This document shows, piece after piece, positions 23,222-28,601 of a stretch of DNA of 28,601 bases. A program made the position numbers and the translations under genes. The stretch is taken from assembly GCA_012841485.1 (NCBI GenBank), contig DUUU01000101.1, forward strand, positions 1 to 28,601, in the 5' to 3' direction. The notes below the pieces were generated by a model that ran no database searches, was not told the DNA's origin, and saw only the letters and a program-made list of their open reading frames with translations. Every line of letters begins with the position of its first letter. The stretch's first letter is position 1. This stretch comes from Armatimonadota bacterium. GTDB taxonomy: Bacteria > Armatimonadota > JAAZEB01.

Positions 23222-23758
23222 ATGGCTACGGTACACGAGCTCTTCAACGAGTACCAGGATCCGGAGGAGGCGCAGGGCCTCTTCGAGGAGATGCGCGGCG
23301 TGCGTTCGTGCATCTCGACGCCTGCGGACGCCGTGGCGCACATCCTGCACTTCCGTCAGGAAGTGGGCCCCATGATCATCGGCGGCCAGCCGACGTGCCT
23401 CTGCGCCAATGTCTGGGAAGCCTGCCACCAGATCGAGGCGATTGGCCGTCGCCGGCTGCGCTGGGCGGTGCCCTTACTGGCGCGCCTTCTCTTCCATCAA
23501 GACCCGGACTTCGATAGCTGCCCGGAGTATGCGGTGCGTCTTCAGGCCGCCGCTGCCCGAGCCCTCGGCGAGATCGGCGACCCGCGCGCCATCCCCCCGC
23601 TTCTCGCGAAGGTAGAGGAGGGCCCTACCTACGCGCCCATGGCCGCCGGAGACGAGGTTCTCACCGGGCTCCGCGTCGAGCTAGACGAGGCCACCGTTGC
23701 CGCGATGGGTGCCCTGGATGCTCTCGGTGCAGCCTTGGTTGATGGCCCTATTCGCTGA
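23222..23758 (+). CDS. Small HEAT-repeat-like protein
   Basis: A 178-residue soluble protein of unknown role. The clearest element is one HEAT/PBS-lyase-type repeat, LQAAAARALGEIGDPRAIPP then LLAKVEEGP (about residues 104-132). An earlier helical stretch with CLCANVWEACHQIEAIGRRR and LRWAVPLLARLLFHQDPDF probably forms preceding repeats. Such modules mediate protein contacts; no catalytic motif is seen. The CLC/C cluster (residues 59-67) could be structural. GGAG lies about 9 bases before the ATG at 23222. It has its own promoter and converges on the heparinase-like gene with 58 bases between. Confidence 0.75.
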   Translation: MATVHELFNEYQDPEEAQGLFEEMRGVRSCISTPADAVAHILHFRQEVGPMIIGGQPTCLCANVWEACHQIEAIGRRRLRWAVPLLARLLFHQDPDFDSCPEYAVRLQAAAARALGEIGDPRAIPPLLAKVEEGPTYAPMAAGDEVLTGLRVELDEATVAAMGALDALGAALVDGPIR

Positions 23759-23816
23759 GGCCCTACCGAGCGAGACGATCCGGGCCATCCCGGGAGCGTT
23801 GCTCGCGCAGGGGTGC

Positions 23817-26800
23817 CTACTCCAGCCGGGCCTCGGCCCACGCCGCGTGATCCGAGTTGATGGTATCCCCGGCATCCGTGCAGTAGAGGCGCAGCTTCTT
23901 CGCTGCGGCGATCTCCACGTCCACGGTAAGCGGGTCGTCGCCGCCGCGGAGTACGGGCGAGCGGTAGACCGTTTCCCACTCCGTGTCGCGCATCACCTGC
24001 ACCTCGAAGGTCGCGCTTCCATTGCCACCCGTGTAGGCGTCAATGCCGATGAGCGCGCGGAACCGGCGCCGCCCTGGGTGCGTGCGCAGGTCGTAGATCG
24101 CCTCCGAGTACGCGCCTCCCGCAGCCGTCTCGGGGCAGAGCATCAACCCCTTCCCGAAGTGCGCGCCCCCCAAAGAGATCGGCTCGGCATCCGCATAGCG
24201 GCGGTTCTTCAGGAGACCTCCATGCGCGAACGCGCTCTCCTCCTTGAGATCGCTGAGATAGACCGCGTTCGGGTGCGGCTCGGTGTGTTGCGTATAGGCG
24301 AGCGTGAAGGTGGTGCCGGCCTCGTCCAGGGCGAAATCATCCAGGTGGATCGTCAGGCGGCGGCGGCGCGTCTCTTGGGCGGTCGCGCCTGTCAGACGGC
24401 CCAGGTCCACGGTGACCGTGGCTGCCCGGCCATCGGCGGAGGGCCGGAACTGCACTGCGGTATCATCCGCACCGAGCTCCTGGCCATCCCAGGTGACTTG
24501 CAGTGACCGCGGGTCGATGGGGTTGGCGTCATCGGCGACCTCCAGCGTCAGCGTCTTCGGCGGGGCGATCAGCCCGAGCGATACGGGCGCGCTGGCATCG
24601 AGCACCTGGCCATCCAGGAGCGCCTTCGTCACCTTGGGTGGCTCTCGGTCCTGAACGTTGAGCCAGGTTGGCTTGCCGACCGCCAGTCGGAACACCTGGG
24701 TTCGCGGGCCGGGGGGAACGCGAATGCCGTCTCGCGAAGTGGCCGCCATCTGCGTCCAATCGCTGCCGGCGCACTGCCAGAGATCGCCGGTGAGCCCAGT
24801 GAGGGCGACCGTCGCAGGGCCGGACGCGCACGCGGCGTAGACCCACATCGTTTCCGGATCCGCCTCTCCCGCTCGCGCGAGGGAGCGTTCCTCGGCACGC
24901 CAGGTGAAATCGGCCGGCACGCTCACCGATAGCCCCGGCTCGATGGCATAGATCACATACCAATCGCCCGGCCGGATCCCATCGGCGGCGAGATTCACGG
25001 AGTCCTCCAGCTCCAGCACACACCCGCCGAAACCGCCACCGACCTCCTCGGTCTCCTTGATGACGTAGCTCTTGCCTCGCCCGGGGAACCACGCCTTGCA
25101 CCCCTCGTACCAGGGAAGGTTCCCGAACTTGACCATCGGGCGGTGCGTCTTGAGCACGTTCGGGCGCTTCCCATCGAGGAAGGCGACCTGGTGCCAGCCG
25201 GCGGCAAACGGCGCGTGGCCGTCCAGATCCACCCGGAGCAGCCCGCCCGGCAAGGACGTGACCTTGCTTACGGTGAAGGCTTCGTTGTTCTCCCGGCCAT
25301 TGGCGCGCTTCAACCGGATCAACAGCTGCCGCCCGGCCAGCGCCTCGCCCTCGGGCCAGGGCTGCTCAGGGCGCACGATCAGCGCGCTCTCGTGGCGGGT
25401 GCCCGTCAGATCCCCCACCAGATCGACCATCGTGCCGCGGAAATCGGAGGGCCCCTGATAGCGGAACCCGGCGCCTCGCAGGAACGTGCCGCGCACCACA
25501 TGCGCCTCGACGAGCCGGCCGGCGCGGTCGCGCCGCAGCAGGGCGTAGCGGGCATCCGTCTCCATGCCATCCGGGAGGCGGAGCGTGCCCGGCTCCTCCT
25601 GGAAGAGCAGGGTATCGGTGTATCCACTCGCCAGCTCTAGCTTCACGGCCAGCGCGCCCGGCCCCTGGACCGGGAGCGACTCGACGGAGCGGATCGCCGT
25701 TCTCTCGCCCTCGCGGAAGCCCTCCAGCACATGGACGAAGCGGCTCTCCAGCGGCCGCTTCGGATCCGTGGCGACGCGCTGCTCGATGAGGAAATCGAGG
25801 GCATCGCGGAACGCCACGTAACCATTCACCCGGGTGCCGTTGGGGAGCGGCTGCCTCATCCAGGCGATCCAGGGGCCTTTCCCGCTGAGGATGCGTGGGG
25901 TACCCTCTGGCTGTGGCACTCCGATGAGCCGGAGGCGCACCTGGCCTACATCGTCGGGCAGCGGGCGAGTGAACGGCTTGCCCTCGGGGTCACGAGGGGC
26001 ATAGGCCGCAATATCCGTTTTCCAGGTCACCTCCCACGGCCCGGTAGGCGGGGCCAGCGCCTCCACCTTGCGTAACTGCTGGTAGTTGCGCGTCTGCGGA
26101 GTCTCCTCAGGCAGCTTTCCACCCCACCAGACGTGCGTGAGATCGGGGTAACGCTTCATCGCGGCGGGCAGGCGCGCCTCCGCGCGGTCGGCCCACGCGC
26201 TCTGATACAGGGCATGTCGCTGTCCGCCCGAAAGTCGCACGCAATCCAGAACGTAAGGCCGGCCATCTGGGCCCTCTACGCCGAGGAGCGTTCTCCGGAA
26301 TCGGGAGACGGGCACGCCCACGCGCTCGAAGGAGTACAGGTCGCGCACATCCAGCACCTGGAAGCGGGCGCCGATCTGGTCGGGCTGCTCACCCCCCTTG
26401 TAGGTGATCACCTCGCCGAAGCCGCGATCATCGCGCCAGCCACCACTGGTGGCCTTCTCATCCACGGTGACGGTGTTTTGCGCCAGGGCGCTGTGCGTCC
26501 AGACCCAGGACCAGCCATCGAAGCCACGCCCGGCCTCCACGATCTCCCGAGGGTAGCCCATGCGGTGGAGCGCCTGGATCTCGGGCCGTCTCGCATCGAG
26601 CGGGGCGTTGCTCCAATGCGCGGCGTAGCCGCCAGGGCGCATCACCGGGATGCCATCCACCCAGCAGGAGATACCGAGGGCATCGGAGGAGGTATGCAGC
26701 GTGGCCCGCGAGTAGTGGAGGGAGACCTCCTGACGGTGTCCGGGGCCGCCAACGCGCAGCAGGCCCACACCGAAGCCAGGCCAGTTGCGGCTCGGAAGGG

Positions 26801-28268
26801 CCTCGTTGGCACGCACTTTCTCGGGATCGACAAGCGGCGGGCGCCATGCGTACTCGTGCTGGTCGGCGAACTCCAGAAAGAGGCCGCGCACGGTGGCGAG
26901 CCGGTTGAGTTCCGTGCTTGCGGGGCCAAAGAAGGGATGGTCCTTGAGAAAATCAGGGTACAGCTCCAGCCATCCTTCGGGGTTGCGCAGATAAGGATAG
27001 TAGTAGCTGTTGAGCATCGCCATGTAGTTCTGCGCGCCCTCGCCGTTGACGCCGTCGTGGTAGTGGTGGTTATAGAGGGTCAGCTCCTGATTGGGGCCAG
27101 CGAAATCGATCAGCTCCTGGTCCTGGAGCAGGACGCCCAAGAGGAAGAGCTCGGTATAGTTCGCCTCCTGGTAGTTGGTGATGAGCTTCTGCGAGAAGAC
27201 GCTCTTAAACATGAGCGCCAGCTCGCGCATCAGCTTGCGCATGATCTTCTGATCAAGGGCCGCGGGGTCGCCATACCGCTTCTGCGAGTAGGCACGGAAC
27301 GCGGGGTGATGGCGCACGCGGGCAAACGGCTCCACCCAGATATGCTCCCGGCTCATGTTGATCCAACCGCGATTGAAGATCGGCGTGCGCCGGTTCCATC
27401 CCCCCAGGTAGGAGACCTCGAAGATCGCCGGCCGGGGCACAGCCTCCCATTCGGCGCGCGTGAGGGGCTTGCCATCTTTCCCCTTGGCCAGCTCGTTCTC
27501 GAAGCAGAGGGGCAGGCCGTAGTAAGTGTCGGCTACCTTGTCGAGGATCACCGCGATCTTGTGCGCGTAGACGGGATCCGCCGTCTCTCGGAAGAGCTTG
27601 CAGTAGCTATCAACCAGGTTGCAGCCGATCTCGAGCCAGCGCCTTTGGGCAAAGAGGGTGCCGATGAAAAGCTGCCACACCACCCCATCCCGGTCGCGAT
27701 AGAGCGTGCAGGGCACCTCCTTCACTGTGCCGTCCAGGTGGGGGAAGCGGGCCGCGGAGTTGGGTTTCAAGGCGTAGTCCGCGGGAAAGTCCTGCTCGCG
27801 TCCGTAGAGGTGGGTCTTGCAGCAGGCGGTGACGGCGTGATAGGCATTGGCGCGGTCGTATTGGATGGAGAGCGCGCGCGACTGGCAGAAGGGGCAATAG
27901 CGAATGAGAACGTTGGCTGCGTCTTGAGGGTCCGGCTTGCCCGAGGCGACGAGGCCGAAAGGCGCGATGTGGTCAGGGAACTCTGCAGTCAGCTCCTCAT
28001 CCGTGGGCGGCGTCGCCGCGTAGCGCCGGTAGGCCTCCTCTTCCGTCAGAGGAGGGTGCTCCTTTTCCCAGCGCTCCACCTGGGCGCGCGTCCACTCCCG
28101 GAAGAGCGTGTCGGGAGTGAGCTTGGGCAGCTTCCGGCCCGGTGCGAGCGCCGCTACTTTCGCGCCTCGGTCAGGGGCGTTCCACGAGTAGGTGTTGCCC
28201 GGCGCGGCTCCGGCGCTGCCTGCGAAACCGGCCATTAGAACCAGCGAGAGGATCACTGCCGTACGCAT
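23817..28268 (-). CDS. Secreted heparinase II/III-like polysaccharide lyase
   Basis: A 1483-residue exported protein. Signal peptide 1-21 (cleaved near GAA/AP). An N-terminal region has CPFC (125-128) and CC (149-150), a likely metal site. An alpha-toroid-like domain (about 200-470) contains NQELTLYNHHYHDGVNGEGA with the tyrosine/histidine pattern of heparinase II/III lyases. The beta-sandwich domain has LHYSRATLHTSSDALGISCW, then DGIPVMRPGGY and HSALAQNTVTVDEK. More beta domains follow, including an Ig-like stretch near 1230-1310, and a C-terminal NPCBM-type carbohydrate-binding module (about 1345-1483: YLSDLKEES, GGAHFGKGLMLCP, FRALIGIDAYTGGNGSATFE). It likely cleaves uronic-acid polysaccharides outside the cytoplasm. 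GGAGGAG lies 8 bases before the ATG at 28266-28268; longer readings add a non-export leader. Substrate unknown. Confidence 0.85.
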   Translation of the reverse strand: MRTAVILSLVLMAGFAGSAGAAPGNTYSWNAPDRGAKVAALAPGRKLPKLTPDTLFREWTRAQVERWEKEHPPLTEEEAYRRYAATPPTDEELTAEFPDHIAPFGLVASGKPDPQDAANVLIRYCPFCQSRALSIQYDRANAYHAVTACCKTHLYGREQDFPADYALKPNSAARFPHLDGTVKEVPCTLYRDRDGVVWQLFIGTLFAQRRWLEIGCNLVDSYCKLFRETADPVYAHKIAVILDKVADTYYGLPLCFENELAKGKDGKPLTRAEWEAVPRPAIFEVSYLGGWNRRTPIFNRGWINMSREHIWVEPFARVRHHPAFRAYSQKRYGDPAALDQKIMRKLMRELALMFKSVFSQKLITNYQEANYTELFLLGVLLQDQELIDFAGPNQELTLYNHHYHDGVNGEGAQNYMAMLNSYYYPYLRNPEGWLELYPDFLKDHPFFGPASTELNRLATVRGLFLEFADQHEYAWRPPLVDPEKVRANEALPSRNWPGFGVGLLRVGGPGHRQEVSLHYSRATLHTSSDALGISCWVDGIPVMRPGGYAAHWSNAPLDARRPEIQALHRMGYPREIVEAGRGFDGWSWVWTHSALAQNTVTVDEKATSGGWRDDRGFGEVITYKGGEQPDQIGARFQVLDVRDLYSFERVGVPVSRFRRTLLGVEGPDGRPYVLDCVRLSGGQRHALYQSAWADRAEARLPAAMKRYPDLTHVWWGGKLPEETPQTRNYQQLRKVEALAPPTGPWEVTWKTDIAAYAPRDPEGKPFTRPLPDDVGQVRLRLIGVPQPEGTPRILSGKGPWIAWMRQPLPNGTRVNGYVAFRDALDFLIEQRVATDPKRPLESRFVHVLEGFREGERTAIRSVESLPVQGPGALAVKLELASGYTDTLLFQEEPGTLRLPDGMETDARYALLRRDRAGRLVEAHVVRGTFLRGAGFRYQGPSDFRGTMVDLVGDLTGTRHESALIVRPEQPWPEGEALAGRQLLIRLKRANGRENNEAFTVSKVTSLPGGLLRVDLDGHAPFAAGWHQVAFLDGKRPNVLKTHRPMVKFGNLPWYEGCKAWFPGRGKSYVIKETEEVGGGFGGCVLELEDSVNLAADGIRPGDWYVIYAIEPGLSVSVPADFTWRAEERSLARAGEADPETMWVYAACASGPATVALTGLTGDLWQCAGSDWTQMAATSRDGIRVPPGPRTQVFRLAVGKPTWLNVQDREPPKVTKALLDGQVLDASAPVSLGLIAPPKTLTLEVADDANPIDPRSLQVTWDGQELGADDTAVQFRPSADGRAATVTVDLGRLTGATAQETRRRRLTIHLDDFALDEAGTTFTLAYTQHTEPHPNAVYLSDLKEESAFAHGGLLKNRRYADAEPISLGGAHFGKGLMLCPETAAGGAYSEAIYDLRTHPGRRRFRALIGIDAYTGGNGSATFEVQVMRDTEWETVYRSPVLRGGDDPLTVDVEIAAAKKLRLYCTDAGDTINSDHAAWAEARLE

Positions 28269-28373
28269 ATCGAGCACTCCTCCAGCAGAAACGGTTTGCC
28301 AGAGGGGTTCGCCACCACCCGGCGCCAGCCCTTTCCGGCGAGAGATTGAGCACCCGGGCGGGTGCATCCGGGG

Positions 28374-28403
28374 CCGGGGCTGGTGCCAGCGCGCCAGCCC
28401 CGG
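28374..28403 (-). terminator. Hairpin after the partial prepilin gene
   Basis: A 10-bp stem, CCGGGGCTGG (28374-28383) and CCAGCCCCGG (28394-28403), with a 10-base loop, starts 8 bases after the stop of the leftward prepilin gene. No T-run follows. It would separate that gene from the heparinase-like gene 105 bases further on. Confidence 0.5.
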
Positions 28404-28411
28404 GCGACCCC

Positions 28412-28601
28412 TTAGTGCGAGACCTCCTCAACACTCCAGTGGCAGCCGCCTGAGCCTGGGCCGCACTTCACCTGGTTCGGCTTCTGCCACTTGACGTGCC
28501 CATCCATGAAGAGGTAGTTGGCGCCATCGGTGTGCCGCAGGAAAGGATTGGTGGTCGAAACCGTGGTCGGGGGATTGCCGGTGCCAGCGGCGTTCGAGCC
28601 G
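28412..28601 (-). CDS. Prepilin-like protein with H-X9-DG motif, C-terminal part
   Basis: The reverse strand is open from the window edge to the TAA at 28412-28414 and encodes 62 residues. They contain [19 protein letters not shown], which fits the H-X9-DG signature and nearly repeats the C-terminus of the prepilin at 16316-17008. The end is GGCHWSVEEVSH. Two further cysteines (KCGPGSGGC) may form a disulfide. The N-terminal prepilin signal lies beyond the window. It is the leftward neighbour upstream of the heparinase-like gene, and an intervening hairpin suggests separate units. Confidence 0.88.
   Translation of the reverse strand, partial: GSNAAGTGNPPTTVSTTNPFLRHTDGANYLFMDGHVKWQKPNQVKCGPGSGGCHWSVEEVSH

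Noticed and set aside
26133..28238. A 701-residue rightward open frame
   Set aside because: It lies fully opposite the heparinase-like gene, has no domain signal and a His/Arg/Val-rich composition typical of the antisense of GC-rich coding DNA.

Overview
The window reads as a chromosomal segment of a GC-rich, diderm, flagellated bacterium. P-ring and L-ring genes (flgI, flgH) imply an outer membrane. FliW next to CsrA excludes a typical gammaproteobacterium. Type IV-like prepilins with an H-X9-DG C-terminus, large heparinase-like proteins and unusual sugar ABC transporters resemble Armatimonadota (Planctomycetes-like lineages are second choice). This placement is an inference from gene content; there is no rRNA or other marker here. 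I see no tRNA, rRNA, CRISPR array, insertion sequence or phage gene.

Region 1 (1-4700): the 3' end of a membrane dipeptidase gene faces a leftward flagellar operon, flgA-flgH-flgI-flgJ-flgM-fliW-csrA. It joins periplasmic ring assembly with the sigma-28 brake (FlgM) and the FliW/CsrA translational switch.

Region 2 (4700-12600): a signalling cluster. It holds an HDOD protein with a GAF histidine kinase (rightward), a leftward operon of a multi-sensor kinase and two receiver proteins, a divergent pair of receiver proteins, and a lone receiver. Five sites match the sigma-28 (FliA) promoter pattern TAAR-N15/16-GCCGAANN. Two are divergent pairs, between flgA and the HDOD gene and between the big kinase and a receiver gene, and one is in front of flgM. 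The signalling genes therefore look like members of the motility regulon.

Region 3 (12600-18100): a GNAT acetyltransferase fused to a TIM-barrel-like enzyme domain, a divergent second barrel-like protein with the same CxCxxC motif, a prepilin-like protein and a PLP enzyme of the ACC deaminase / D-cysteine desulfhydrase family.

Region 4 (18100-28601): a carbohydrate-uptake module of unusual build. One protein fuses a solute-binding domain to a MalF-type permease. The next is a MalG-type permease with about 360 extracytoplasmic residues made of five tandem repeats inserted after its first membrane helix. No ATPase is encoded beside them. A small HEAT-like protein and a 1483-residue secreted heparinase II/III-like polysaccharide lyase with a C-terminal NPCBM-type module follow, then the end of a second prepilin-like gene. 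The most unusual feature of the window is this transporter pair, whose repeats resemble the segment after the cysteine cluster of GH42-type glycosidases.
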